Below are positions 51,760 through 61,512 of a stretch of DNA of 64,000 nucleotides, piece after piece. This DNA is from Halanaerobium polyolivorans (lineage in GTDB: Bacteria > Bacillota > Halanaerobiia > Halanaerobiales > Halanaerobiaceae), in assembly GCF_020711195.1 (NCBI RefSeq), contig NZ_JAJFAT010000003.1, forward strand, positions 18,301 through 82,300, read 5' to 3'. Under the pieces are notes generated by a model. That model searched no databases. It saw nothing but the letters and a program-made list of their open reading frames with translations, and was not told where the DNA came from. The position numbers and the translations under genes were made by a program. Position 1 is the first letter of the stretch. Every line of letters begins with the position of its first letter.

Positions 51760-52551
51760 ATGGCTGAAAATAACAGGATTTTTAGAATCATAAAGACTAT
51801 AATGCTTTTAAATGAACCTTATAAACACTGGGAAGCTAATGATTTTGCTGAATACTTTAATATTTCCGAAAGAACTTTTAACAAGGATAAGAAAATCATG
51901 GAAGACCTTGGTGTACCAATCTATTATGATAATTACTTAAAAGAATATAAGATTCTGGACAATTTTACTTTTAAGGCCCCAAATTTGGATCAAAAAGAGA
52001 CTGAGGCAGTGCTGCTGGCAGCTAAAGAATATCAAAACCGCAGCTTTTCGATGAAAAGGGAGCAGGAATCAGCTCTGGCCAAAGTTTATAATTAGCTGCC
52101 GGAATTTTAAAGAATAGTATGGGCAGCTACATCAAAAATTATGAAATCATATCCGATCCTTTTGTTGATATGGAAGAACATCAACAAAAATTTGAACTGC
52201 CAGATGATTTTTCACTGACTGAAGAATTAGAAACCGCCTGGGGAGTAAGAGCAGGGCAACGAGGAAATGGAAGTAGAGGTTAAATTCAGCGGTCGTACAG
52301 CCTCCTTTGTTCCCGAATACCACTGGAGCGATAAACAGAAGATTGAAGATATTAGTGTAAATGAGATAGTATTTAAAGTTAAAACCAGCAGTTGGGAAGA
52401 GATAAAAAAGTGGATTTTAGGTTATGAAGCTGAGGCTGAGGTGCTGAAACCAGAAGATTTGAGGTCAGTTATGCGGCAGGAGATAGAAAAAACAGGTGTT
52501 CGCGACATAAGGGTGTCACAGGGGTATGGTAAGATGGTTTTACAGGATTAA
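51760..52551 (+). pseudogene. Decayed WYL-domain transcriptional regulator
   Basis: The first 112 codons (ATG 51760, stop 52093) encode the helix-turn-helix of a YafY/WYL-type regulator (HWEANDFAEYFNISERTFNKDKKIMEDLGVPI, then LDQKETEAVLLAAKEY). After a frame change near 52093 the text continues AAGILKNSMGSYIKNYEIISDPF, FELPDDFSLTEELETAWGVRAG. After a second change near 52260 it continues MEVEVKFSGRTASFVPEYHWSDKQ to GVRDIRVSQG. The central WYL core expected between the AAGILKN and IKNYE stretches is missing. Two frame changes plus an internal deletion make function unlikely. It stands immediately upstream of the cas operon, a common position for WYL regulators. Confidence 0.8.
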
Positions 52552-52559
52552 TATATAGC

Positions 52560-52588
52560 TTGATATTTCAATAAGTGTTATTTAAATT
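52560..52588 (+). promoter_or_regulatory. Possible cas operon promoter
   Basis: TTGATA (52560-52565) and TAAATT (52583-52588) at 17-bp spacing lie in the AT-rich gap before cas8b. The match is moderate, and other AT-rich windows nearby could serve. Confidence 0.35.
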
Positions 52589-52631
52589 TATGATATTTTA
52601 TTAAAAAATATTAATCAGGGGGCGATATTAG

Positions 52632-54581
52632 GTGATTAAATCATTTCAAGAAATAGGTAAACTTCAACTGGAGGGATTATCAGATAGTGAAAAGAGGAAA
52701 AAGTTTTTAGAGACCCAGACTATCCTGCCCAATGAACCAAACAGTGATAATGATGATGCAGATAAATATAGAGAAATAATAATTAATCTTGATCAGGTTA
52801 ATGATGAGATTGAGATTAAAAGTGGTGATGAATTATATGAAGAAAATAGAGAGCAGTTTTTTGGATTTGACCTACTAGGTAGAAGAAGTAAAAAAATATA
52901 TTTTAGCTGTAATAATTTGTATTATCACTTACTTACAGTACCTCAGATGCTTGATTATATTGGTGATAAATTTCCGGAAAGTCAGTTCAAAGAATTTCAA
53001 TTATTATTAGAAAATTTAAAAGATAACTTTTATAATACACATGGTAAAAAGAGTTTTCTTAAGTTGGAAAAATTTAAAGATTCAACTGCAGATAAATTAA
53101 CTGAATATCTAGATGATAAAGAAATTAATCATAAAAATATGCAAAATGTTTTAGAGGAATATGTGAGTAAAGATATTTTAGGAAGCACCCGTAAAAATTT
53201 CGTAAATAATCTAAATATCTTTTCATTAAAAATAAATGATAAATATATAACAGAGACTAAATACAATGATGATTATATAGATATAGTATATTTTGAAAGG
53301 CAGGGCCGATTTTTTGACCAATCTGAAAAAATGGTTAAAGAATATGCTTTATGTGGTACCTGTAATGAGAAAAAATTGGTGACAGGTAAGATTGATATTC
53401 CGACCAAGTTTTATGTTACTAGCAGCCCATATTTCTTTGAAAACTTAAATGATAATAATGCCTATAAATCCTTTGGTATCTGTCAGGAATGTTATCAGGA
53501 AGTAATGGTTGGTATTAGTAAGGTGGAACAAAATTATTATGGAAGATTATTTAACAGGCTTAGATATTATGTTATTCCAAAGAATATAAATAAGGATGAA
53601 AACTATGATAGAGCTCTAGAAATAATAAAAGATATCTTCGCTGATCAGCCTGAGGGTGATAAAGATCATTTCGAAAAATTTAAAAACCTTAAAAAGAAAA
53701 GGAATTTTAAGATGGACTTTCTTTTCTGGAGACCTGATCAGGCTTCATTTATAGTTCTCGATTCAATAGATGATGTACCATATGATGATATAAAGATTAT
53801 CTTTAGATCTTTAAGAAAAGCAAATCAAGATACTTACGGTCATGAAAGTGATGTTCGAAATTACAGGCTTTATTTTAATGATCTATACTGGCTTTTATTT
53901 CCTAACAATAGATCTCATAAAAATCCAGATCCTAAACTTTATAGAAAAGAGATGTTAAACCTTTTTGATTCAATTATGAAGGGTAAGGATATAGATTATA
54001 ATTATCTTATTAGAAAGTTTATAACTATTTTAAATAAAAGATATTATTTTAATAAAAAGAATGAAAAGGAGGTAATAGCTCATCCGTTAAAGATGAATCT
54101 AATGTTAAGCTGGCTAAATCAGATAACAAATTTAAAAGGAGGTTACAAAGTGAGAGAAGGCAGTAATTTTACAGAGATTGAAGATGCGGATATTAGAAAG
54201 TTTTTTGAAGTTCATTCTGAAACCTATGAAGATAATTCCTACAGACAGGGTTTATTTTTATTAGGCGTTTTAATGAATCAGGTTTTAAAAGAACAGCAGA
54301 AAGAAAACAAATCAGCAAATATTTTGGATAAACTAAGTTTTGATGGAATGCCTGTTAGGAGAGTAAAGAAATTCACTAAAGATATAACAGAGATTTTGAA
54401 CATTTATGATAAATATAATGTTAATCAGCTCTTACATGCTCAGATGATTGATAGGATACAGGGGATTGAAAATTCAAGTTTAAATAAAGATGAAGTTGTC
54501 TTTTATATTCTTTCAGGAGTTTCTTTTGGCAGATATTTAGGCCATAAATATTATAATAATAAAAAAGGAGATGAGAAATAA
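52632..54581 (+). CDS. cas8b: Type I-B Cascade large subunit Cas8b (Csh1/TM1802-like)
   Basis: The 649-residue protein is the first gene of the cas operon, starting at GTG 52632 about 10 bases after GGGGG. It has a zinc-finger-like four-cysteine arrangement (LCGTCNEKK near residue 241 and GICQECYQE near 284) separated by about 40 residues, a feature of Csh1/TM1802 Cas8b proteins. The C-terminal third (RQGLFLLGVLMNQVL ... YILSGVSFGRYLGHKYY) is helical. It would bind the crRNA 5' handle and recognise the PAM. Sequence is highly diverged, as usual for Cas8; context with cas7 and cas5 makes the call. Confidence 0.85.
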   Translation: MIKSFQEIGKLQLEGLSDSEKRKKFLETQTILPNEPNSDNDDADKYREIIINLDQVNDEIEIKSGDELYEENREQFFGFDLLGRRSKKIYFSCNNLYYHLLTVPQMLDYIGDKFPESQFKEFQLLLENLKDNFYNTHGKKSFLKLEKFKDSTADKLTEYLDDKEINHKNMQNVLEEYVSKDILGSTRKNFVNNLNIFSLKINDKYITETKYNDDYIDIVYFERQGRFFDQSEKMVKEYALCGTCNEKKLVTGKIDIPTKFYVTSSPYFFENLNDNNAYKSFGICQECYQEVMVGISKVEQNYYGRLFNRLRYYVIPKNINKDENYDRALEIIKDIFADQPEGDKDHFEKFKNLKKKRNFKMDFLFWRPDQASFIVLDSIDDVPYDDIKIIFRSLRKANQDTYGHESDVRNYRLYFNDLYWLLFPNNRSHKNPDPKLYRKEMLNLFDSIMKGKDIDYNYLIRKFITILNKRYYFNKKNEKEVIAHPLKMNLMLSWLNQITNLKGGYKVREGSNFTEIEDADIRKFFEVHSETYEDNSYRQGLFLLGVLMNQVLKEQQKENKSANILDKLSFDGMPVRRVKKFTKDITEILNIYDKYNVNQLLHAQMIDRIQGIENSSLNKDEVVFYILSGVSFGRYLGHKYYNNKKGDEK

Positions 54582-54583
54582 TT

Positions 54584-55441
54584 ATGACTGAAGAACTTAA
54601 TAATTCAGAAATTTTGTTTCTATATGATGCTAAGAAAGCAAATCCTAATGGTGACATGGATAATGAAAATAAGCCGAGAATGGATTGGGATACAGGGACT
54701 AATTTGGTCAGTGATGTCCGCTTAAAAAGATATATTAGAGATTATTTAGAAAGTGTTAAAGGGGAAGAATTATTTGTTACCAATAGGGCTGAAGATGCTA
54801 AAGATAGAGTTAAACAATTAGATGATGGTGATGTTTTGGATTTAATTGGGGTCAGATTATTTGGTGCAGTTCAGGCAACGGGTGATGCAGATCATTTAAC
54901 AGGACCAGTTCAATTTAATTGGGGGTATTCCTTAAATACTGTTGAACTGCAGGAAAGCAAGACAATAACATCCAGTTTTAGTTCTGGCAAGGGTGTAGGC
55001 AAGGATTATCGGGTTAAGTATTCATTCCTGGCATTCAGTGGTGGCATAAACGGTCTTACAGCTCGAAGCACAAAGCTTTCAGAATCTGATGTTAAACTTC
55101 TTGACGAGGCGATAGTTAAATCAATTCCTTTAAATAGAACCCGCTCAAAGATTGGTCAGACACCCAGATTATACTTAAGAGCTGAGATGAAAGACAATGA
55201 AACAGTTTTAAATGACCTAAGAGAATATATTGATCTTGAATATAATACTCCTGAAGAAAATGTTAGAGAGATAAGTGATGTAATTTTGGATATAACTGAA
55301 TTATTAGATTATTTAATTGAAAATGAAAATAAAATAAAAAAGATAAATTATTGGTATGATAGTAAACTTAAATTTAAAGATGATGGCTTAAATAAATTAT
55401 TAAATCAATTTTCAGGGAGTTCAAATGAACTGGAATATTAA
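54584..55441 (+). CDS. cas7: Type I-B Cascade backbone subunit Cas7 (Csh2-like)
   Basis: The 285-residue RAMP protein has the clear Csh2 pattern: EILFLYDAKKANPNGDMDNENKPRMD at the N terminus, SDVRLKRYIRDYL, DLIGVRLFGAVQATG, LTGPVQFNWGYSLN, and YSFLAFSGGINGL. Six or so copies polymerise on the crRNA. It starts 2 bp after the cas8b stop. Confidence 0.93.
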   Translation: MTEELNNSEILFLYDAKKANPNGDMDNENKPRMDWDTGTNLVSDVRLKRYIRDYLESVKGEELFVTNRAEDAKDRVKQLDDGDVLDLIGVRLFGAVQATGDADHLTGPVQFNWGYSLNTVELQESKTITSSFSSGKGVGKDYRVKYSFLAFSGGINGLTARSTKLSESDVKLLDEAIVKSIPLNRTRSKIGQTPRLYLRAEMKDNETVLNDLREYIDLEYNTPEENVREISDVILDITELLDYLIENENKIKKINYWYDSKLKFKDDGLNKLLNQFSGSSNELEY

Positions 55442-55460
55442 ATCCAGGAGGTAAGATAAT

Positions 55461-56186
55461 ATGGAATTTAATAAGATTATATGTTTTGATATAAAAGGTA
55501 AAACAGGACATTTCAAAAAATATTACAGCAATAAAAGCTCTCTGTCATATTTACTTCCTACAAGAACTGTTTTAATGGGGATGGTTGCATCTATACTTGA
55601 ATATCCGAGAGATAGTTATTACGATGATTTATCCTCTGATAACGCTAAATTTGGACTTCAGATAATCAATTCAGTTTATAGACATCTTGAATGTATGAAT
55701 TATTTAAGAAAAGAAGGAGGTCATACGCAGGTTAGGCTCCAGTTGCTATTACCAAAAGGAGCTAAAAACTTAAAATATAGGGTTTATTTCACTCATAGAA
55801 ATGAGGAACTTATAAATAGGTTAGAAAGTAAATTAAAGGCTGGTAAACTTGGATATGGGCTCTTTTTTGGACAGAGACAGTTCAGGGCAGTGGCTGAATA
55901 TATTGAAACAATTGATCAACTAGATATAATAAATAATTTTACTGGAGCATTAAGTTCTATAACTTATAAAGACAACATTAAGTCAATTAATTTATCAACA
56001 GAGGTTGATTTAATAGTTGAAAATATGCCAGTAGATTTTGATGAGGTCGATTCAGGAAGAGAACCTGCTGAGATGGCTTCTTTTTGTTATGAAGAAAATG
56101 GTCGAAATATAAAGGGAGATTTTATTCAGGGAATTAAATTTAAAGATAAGATAATCAGTTTTTATACCCCTGTGCAGGAGGTTTAA
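55461..56186 (+). CDS. cas5: Type I-B Cascade subunit Cas5
   Basis: The 241-residue Cas5h-type RAMP protein has the family N terminus (ICFDIKGKTGHFKKYYSNKSSLSYLLPTRTVLMGMVASIL), which binds the crRNA 5' handle. GHTQVRLQLLLPKG and GYGLFFGQRQFRAVAEYI follow. It is separated from cas7 by 19 bp and ends 3 bp before cas3, with AGGAGG at its own 5' end and another inside its 3' end serving cas3. Confidence 0.9.
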   Translation: MEFNKIICFDIKGKTGHFKKYYSNKSSLSYLLPTRTVLMGMVASILEYPRDSYYDDLSSDNAKFGLQIINSVYRHLECMNYLRKEGGHTQVRLQLLLPKGAKNLKYRVYFTHRNEELINRLESKLKAGKLGYGLFFGQRQFRAVAEYIETIDQLDIINNFTGALSSITYKDNIKSINLSTEVDLIVENMPVDFDEVDSGREPAEMASFCYEENGRNIKGDFIQGIKFKDKIISFYTPVQEV

Positions 56187-56189
56187 CTA

Positions 56190-58649
56190 ATGAAAGAATT
56201 ATTGTCCCATTATTCGAGTAATCATAGAAAAGAGCTCAAAGATCATCTTTTAGAAGTTGCAGAAAAGTCCAGGAAGTTAATACTAGATAAGGATTTAAAT
56301 CTATCAATTTTATCCCAAAATAATCTGGCTGATATAAGTTATCTTATTGGTGTTTTACATGATTTCGGTAAAACAACTACTTATTTTCAAAATTATTTAA
56401 TTTATGGTGAGAGTACTAATCTCTCTCACCATGGATTGATTTCTGCAATAGCGGGATATTGTCTGCTTAAAAATAAATATAATGGAAGATTAGCAATATT
56501 GGGTTATATGGTTATAAAAAAGCACCATGGTAACCTGGAATCACCTCTGGAAAGCAATGAAAGAATATATTTTGATCTACAAAAACAGTTGGATAATATT
56601 AAAAAAAATAACTTTAAAAAGGTTGAAGCAATATATAATAATTTATTAGCTGATTTTGATATTACAATTAAAGATGTTATTGAAGATATAGAAGATTTTT
56701 TATTTGATGAAGAAGATATTGGAGAGTATTTTAGAGAAGAAATTATCATGAATAAATTTAAAGATGAATCAAAAGCTGTAGAGTTATTTTTAATGAATAA
56801 TCTTTTATACTCAGTTTTAATAGATTCAGATAAGAAAAATGCTGCAAGAGTAAATGATGATTATTTTGAAGGTGCTACAAAAGAGAAGATAAAAGTAAAA
56901 GAATATCTTGATTTTTGTAGAGAAAATAATCCAGATAAATTCAATCCAGAAAAACCCATAAATAGTTTAAGAAATGATTTTTTTGATGATGTAGTTAACA
57001 ATTCCGAAATATCATTAAATCAATATTTATATACTCTAACAGCTCCAACTGGAATTGGTAAAACTTTTGCTTCTTTTGCCTTTGCCAATAAAATAAATTC
57101 ATTTTATGAAAAAGGTAGACGAGTTATTTATTGTTTACCCTATACTTCAATAATAGATCAAAATTATTCCGAGTTTGAAAAAATAATTAAATTCAATTTA
57201 AAAGATAAATATGATGTTAAACCTACTAAATATTTGTTAAGACATCATTATCTTTCACCACTGAAAATTGAAGAAAATATAGAAAATAAAGATGACAGTA
57301 AAGAAAGTAAAGATTTAGATAATTATTTAGTCAATAAATTATTGTTAGAGTCATGGGAGTCGGGTAATATTGTAACAACATTTGTTCAATTATTAGAAAG
57401 TATTATTGGTAATAGAAATAGTTATCTCAAAAAATTTCATAACATAGTAAATTCAGTAGTTATTTTAGATGAAGTACAAAATATACCTGTTAAATTTTAT
57501 CAGGTAGCAGGGAAAGTTTTAAATATTTTTGCAGAGAAATTTAATACCTATATATTATTAATGACTGCAACTCAACCAGATATTTTATCAGGTAATGAGT
57601 TAGTTAATCTTATAGATGAAAGAAAATATGCTAAAAATCCTGTATTTGATAGAGTAAATTTAAAATTATTAAATGAATTAAATCCATTCTCGATTGATGA
57701 ATTCATTGATTATTTTGATTCTAATTTTAATAATGATAACTGCCTTATAGTTTGCAATACAATAAATTCCGCTTTAAAAATTCATGATAAGTTAAAAGAT
57801 AAGTCCAATAATTATAAAGTTTACTCTTTAACTACCAACTTAATTCCTGCTGATAGAAAAGATAAAATTAATAATATTGATAAAGAGTTAAGGGCTGGAG
57901 AAAAGGTCATTGTTATATCGACTCAATTAATTGAAGCGGGCGTGGATTTAAGTTTTAAAGAAGTTTATAGAGATTTTGGACCGCTGGATTCCATTGTTCA
58001 GGTAGCAGGGAGATGTAATAGAAATAATGAGTATGAGAATAAAGGGAAAGTAAATATTATAAAGTTAAAAGATGAAAAAGATAGAGAATTTTCCAAACGT
58101 ATTTATGATAATAAATTGTTAGATATTTGCGAAAAAGTTTTATCCGAGAACAGTTCTTTTTTAGATATGAGCCAGAGCTATTTTGCTAAAGTAAACGATA
58201 GTTTTACCAGAGATAATAAATATCTAATGAATGCGATTAAAAATTTAAATTACAGTAAGAAAAGAGATAAAGAAATTCCGATTAAAGATTTTACTATAAT
58301 TGAAGAAAAAGGTGGTAAAGAAGATATCATTATCTGTAGAGATGAAGCGGTGGAATTAAAGATCAGAAACTTAATTGATTTATATGAAAGAATTAAAGAG
58401 ACAGAAGAGAGTAAAAAATTAAATAGGTTAATAGCTCAAAAAGAACTAATTAATAAAGAGCTTGCCAATTATAGAGTTAGTGTCTATAGAAATCAATTAG
58501 AAAAATATTATGTTGATTATCAAATAGTTAAGGAATTTAAATATTTTAGATATATTGATTATGAGGACCAAAAAGAATATTTATATGATGAAAATATTGG
58601 ATTTTTAAGCGATCCCAAAAAGCCTCCTTCATCATCATTAGTCTTTTAA
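56190..58649 (+). CDS. cas3: CRISPR helicase-nuclease Cas3 (HD + helicase)
   Basis: The 819-residue single-chain Cas3 degrades target DNA recruited by Cascade. The N-terminal HD nuclease has IGVLHDFGKTTTYF (H57-D58), LSHHGLISA (H80-H81) and KKHHGN (H112-H113). The SF2 helicase has Walker A APTGIGKTFASF (about 285-296), YCLPYTSIIDQ, VVILDEVQNIP as the DExx box (DEVQ, 427-430), MTATQPD, STQLIEAGVDLSF and VQVAGRCNRNNE (motif VI). All expected catalytic positions are present, so it looks active. Confidence 0.95.
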   Translation: MKELLSHYSSNHRKELKDHLLEVAEKSRKLILDKDLNLSILSQNNLADISYLIGVLHDFGKTTTYFQNYLIYGESTNLSHHGLISAIAGYCLLKNKYNGRLAILGYMVIKKHHGNLESPLESNERIYFDLQKQLDNIKKNNFKKVEAIYNNLLADFDITIKDVIEDIEDFLFDEEDIGEYFREEIIMNKFKDESKAVELFLMNNLLYSVLIDSDKKNAARVNDDYFEGATKEKIKVKEYLDFCRENNPDKFNPEKPINSLRNDFFDDVVNNSEISLNQYLYTLTAPTGIGKTFASFAFANKINSFYEKGRRVIYCLPYTSIIDQNYSEFEKIIKFNLKDKYDVKPTKYLLRHHYLSPLKIEENIENKDDSKESKDLDNYLVNKLLLESWESGNIVTTFVQLLESIIGNRNSYLKKFHNIVNSVVILDEVQNIPVKFYQVAGKVLNIFAEKFNTYILLMTATQPDILSGNELVNLIDERKYAKNPVFDRVNLKLLNELNPFSIDEFIDYFDSNFNNDNCLIVCNTINSALKIHDKLKDKSNNYKVYSLTTNLIPADRKDKINNIDKELRAGEKVIVISTQLIEAGVDLSFKEVYRDFGPLDSIVQVAGRCNRNNEYENKGKVNIIKLKDEKDREFSKRIYDNKLLDICEKVLSENSSFLDMSQSYFAKVNDSFTRDNKYLMNAIKNLNYSKKRDKEIPIKDFTIIEEKGGKEDIIICRDEAVELKIRNLIDLYERIKETEESKKLNRLIAQKELINKELANYRVSVYRNQLEKYYVDYQIVKEFKYFRYIDYEDQKEYLYDENIGFLSDPKKPPSSSLVF

Positions 58650-58676
58650 ATCTAAATATTTAAGGATGTGAAAACC

Positions 58677-59657
58677 ATGCAGCTAATCATCAATACCTAC
58701 GGCAGCTACCTCCATGTTAAGCAGAGTTCTTTTGAAATAAAGGCAGATGGCAAAAAGAAAAGGGTTTCTGCCAAAAAAGTTGATTCAATTTTAATTACAA
58801 CTGGGGCTGCCATTAGCAGTGATGCAGTAAAATTGGCCCTCGAAAATAACATCGAGGTCCAATTTCTTGATCATTTTGGTAGATCAATGGGTAAAATCTG
58901 GCACTCTAAATTAGGTAGTACTACCTATATTAGGCGACGTCAGCTTGAACTTGCTGATAATGAAGAAGGTAGTAAATTGATTAAAGAAATAATGGTAGAA
59001 AAGGCTGAAAACATGATAAAACATCTTTATGATCTGGGAATTAAAAGAGGTGAAGATAAACAAAATTATTTATTTGAAACTATAGAAGAAATGGAAAAAT
59101 TAAAAGCCAAAATTCCTAAATTAACTGGTCCAGTAGAAATGATGCGGAATTCGATTATGGGATATGAAGGTAATATTTCAAAAAAATATTTTGATGCTTT
59201 AAATTATCTCCTGCCAGATCGTTATAAATTTGACAAAAGGACTTTCAGACCGGCTGAAGATGAATTTAATTGTTTATTAAATTATGGCTATGGAGTTTTG
59301 TACGGAAAAGTTGAAAAAGCTTTGATTATTGCTGGATTGGATCCTTACGTTGGGATTTTACATACTGATGGTTATAATAAAAAGTCTTTTGTTTTTGACT
59401 TTATAGAAATTTACAGACATCACATTGATCGGATAGTTATGAAGTTATTCAGTCGCAAAAAAGTAAGGAAGTCCCATTTTGATGAGATTAAAGGTGGTGT
59501 CACTTTAAATAAAGAGGGAAAAGAAGTCTTTCTAACAGCTTTAAATAAATATTTTGATCAGAGTATTTATTACAAGGGGAGACAAATTAAAGTAAATAAT
59601 ATTATTCAATTTGACTGTCATAACCTGGCTAATCGCATTATTGAGGAGGGAGATTAA
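58677..59657 (+). CDS. cas1: CRISPR integrase Cas1
   Basis: The 326-residue type I-B Cas1 has the catalytic glutamate in MRNSIMGYEGNI, the histidine in YVGILHTDGYNKKSF and the aspartate in VFDFIEIYRHH, the metal triad of the Cas1 family. With Cas2 it inserts new spacers. ATG 58677 follows AAGGATG; the GTG at 58668 lies within that sequence. It abuts cas2 (stop at 59657, start at 59658). Confidence 0.95.
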   Translation: MQLIINTYGSYLHVKQSSFEIKADGKKKRVSAKKVDSILITTGAAISSDAVKLALENNIEVQFLDHFGRSMGKIWHSKLGSTTYIRRRQLELADNEEGSKLIKEIMVEKAENMIKHLYDLGIKRGEDKQNYLFETIEEMEKLKAKIPKLTGPVEMMRNSIMGYEGNISKKYFDALNYLLPDRYKFDKRTFRPAEDEFNCLLNYGYGVLYGKVEKALIIAGLDPYVGILHTDGYNKKSFVFDFIEIYRHHIDRIVMKLFSRKKVRKSHFDEIKGGVTLNKEGKEVFLTALNKYFDQSIYYKGRQIKVNNIIQFDCHNLANRIIEEGD

Positions 59658-59948
59658 ATGCTTGTCTGGTGTATATATGATATTGTTGAAGATAGAGTCC
59701 GTAAAAAAATTTCTGATAAAGCTATTGAACAGGGGTTATATAGAGTACAAAAATCTGTTTTTGCTGGAAATATAGATAGTAATTTGTTGGATGAATTAGT
59801 TGTCTATTCAGAAGATCTAATAAATCCTGAAGATGATTCAGTTTATATTTTTCCAATGTGCCAGGAAGACTTTAAAAAAATTGAATTACTGGGACAGGCA
59901 TTTAACAAAGCCAAAGTTAATGATGAGCTGCAAAGTTTATTTAGTTAG
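59658..59948 (+). CDS. cas2: CRISPR adaptation protein Cas2
   Basis: The 96-residue protein starts MLVWCIYDIVEDRVRKKI, the first strand with the conserved aspartate, followed by GLYRVQKSVFAGNI. It forms the central dimer of the Cas1-Cas2 integrase. GGAGGG lies just upstream within cas1. Confidence 0.93.
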   Translation: MLVWCIYDIVEDRVRKKISDKAIEQGLYRVQKSVFAGNIDSNLLDELVVYSEDLINPEDDSVYIFPMCQEDFKKIELLGQAFNKAKVNDELQSLFS

Positions 59949-59959
59949 GAGTTTTAAAA

Positions 59960-60550
59960 ATGAGTGAAAATATTAGTCTGACTCCAAGTATAGTTATGGA
60001 ATATTTATACTGCCCTCGTTTTATTTATTATATGCTTTATCTGAAAATATCACAGCATGAGGAAAGAAGATATAAGGTCCAGCGGGGTAAAAGTTGTCAT
60101 CAGAACAAATTAAAAGTTAACAAGTCATATTTAAGGAAAAAGATTGGTGTTAAAGAAAAAATTCTGGATGAAAAGTTATATTCAAGAATATATAATATTC
60201 ATGGTATAGTAGATGAAATTCTGTTTTTAGAAGATGGAACTGCTGCTTCTTTAGATTACAAATTTGCTAAATATAAAGAAAGAACTTTTTTAACTCATAA
60301 ATATCAGGCAGGAATGTATTCTTTGATGATTAAAGATAATTACAATATAGATGTCAAAAAGGCTTTTATTGTTTATATTAGAAGTAAAAATAAATTAATA
60401 GAGATTGACATAAAAAATGAAATATATAATGATTTGCAGAATATTTTAAACGAAATAATCAATATAATTCAAAAGGGCTTTTTTCCAAAAAGAACAAAAT
60501 ATAAAAGTAGATGTCGAGACTGTACCTATAGAAATATTTGTATTAAATAA
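59960..60550 (+). CDS. cas4: CRISPR adaptation exonuclease Cas4
   Basis: The 196-residue RecB-like nuclease has iron-sulfur cysteines at C18 (MEYLYCPRFIYYM) and in the C-terminal CRDCTYRNIC. The nuclease core has NIHGIVDEILF and AASLDYKFAKYK (metal-binding D and D-x-K). Cas4 trims prespacers and selects PAM-containing ones. In most I-B operons cas4 precedes cas1; here it follows cas2. Confidence 0.92.
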   Translation: MSENISLTPSIVMEYLYCPRFIYYMLYLKISQHEERRYKVQRGKSCHQNKLKVNKSYLRKKIGVKEKILDEKLYSRIYNIHGIVDEILFLEDGTAASLDYKFAKYKERTFLTHKYQAGMYSLMIKDNYNIDVKKAFIVYIRSKNKLIEIDIKNEIYNDLQNILNEIINIIQKGFFPKRTKYKSRCRDCTYRNICIK

Positions 60551-60565
60551 ACCGGGGGGATTAAA

Positions 60566-61255
60566 TTGGAAATCAAAGTCACAAAATTAAGTTATGAACT
60601 GGCGGATGAGCTGCCTGTTAGGTATGGCCACAAATTGCGAGGTTATTTTGCGAATAAATTTAAAGATGTTTTATTTCATCAGCATAAAAAAGATGGTAGT
60701 TTAAGATATAAATATCCGTTGATTCAATATAAAATCATTAATAATAAGCCTTTAATAGTCGGTTTGGGTGAAGGAGCAGAAAAAATAATAAATAATTTTT
60801 TGGATATTGATGAACTTAAATTTGAGGATAAAATATATAGTGATCCTGCAGGAAGATTAAATGTAGATCAGAAAGAGTTATTTATTAATAATAACTATGA
60901 TATGCCGGCTTATAAATATAATTTTATTACTCCCTGGTTGGGATTAAGTCAAAAAAATTATAAAAAGTATAAAAATGAATATATTAATGTTTCAGCTAAG
61001 AAAAAAATTAAGTTTTTAAAACGGTTAATTATTGGTAATATACTTAGCTTTGCTAAAGGGATAGACTGGTGGATTGAAGAAGAAATAGTTGTAGAAGCAA
61101 AATTAGAAGAGATTTCAGTTAAATTCAAAAACAAAGATATGGTTGGTTTTAAAGGTTATTTCTATAGTAATATTTATTTGCCTGAATTTATTGGATTAGG
61201 GAAATCGACTAGCAGAGGTTTTGGAACTATAAGTAGAGAAAAAATTCTTGATTAA
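60566..61255 (+). CDS. cas6: CRISPR RNA endonuclease Cas6 (Cas6b-like)
   Basis: The 229-residue RAMP endonuclease would cut the array transcript at each repeat to leave an 8-nt ATTGAAAC handle. The N-terminal half has RYGHKLRGYFANKF and KYPLIQYKIINNKPLIVGLGEG. The C-terminal half has YNFITPWLGLSQKNYKKY, LKRLIIGNILSFAKG, MVGFKGYFYSNIYLPEFIGLGKSTSRGFGTI, whose last part is the GxGxxxxxGxG RNA-binding loop of Cas6. It starts at TTG 60566 after GGGGGG. It is the last cas gene, placed next to the array rather than at the head of the operon. Confidence 0.87.
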   Translation: MEIKVTKLSYELADELPVRYGHKLRGYFANKFKDVLFHQHKKDGSLRYKYPLIQYKIINNKPLIVGLGEGAEKIINNFLDIDELKFEDKIYSDPAGRLNVDQKELFINNNYDMPAYKYNFITPWLGLSQKNYKKYKNEYINVSAKKKIKFLKRLIIGNILSFAKGIDWWIEEEIVVEAKLEEISVKFKNKDMVGFKGYFYSNIYLPEFIGLGKSTSRGFGTISREKILD

Positions 61256-61512
61256 GCTTGTTTTAAGACTGGAAATTTTATAAAATATAACTAAGAAAGA
61301 GGAAAAAAGTAAGATTCTGAAGCAAATTTATTTTACTTAAGAATATTGAACCTTTATAATCCAATATATGTAAGTTTGGTCAGGATGATCAAAGTCGCGG
61401 CATTTGGTATTAATTTAGCTATTTTTTTAGATTTAGTTTTGAAAAACTCTTTAAAAAATTCTAGGATAATTGCTAAAGTTACTGTTATATAAATGAAAAT
61501 CAACCGTGACGG
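61256..61512 (+). promoter_or_regulatory. CRISPR leader
   Basis: This 257-bp AT-rich stretch lies between cas6 and the first repeat, with no open reading frame of note. Its position, upstream of the repeats in the direction in which they end ATTGAAAC, marks it as the leader holding the array promoter and integration site. I do not see a convincing -35/-10 pair. Confidence 0.8.
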
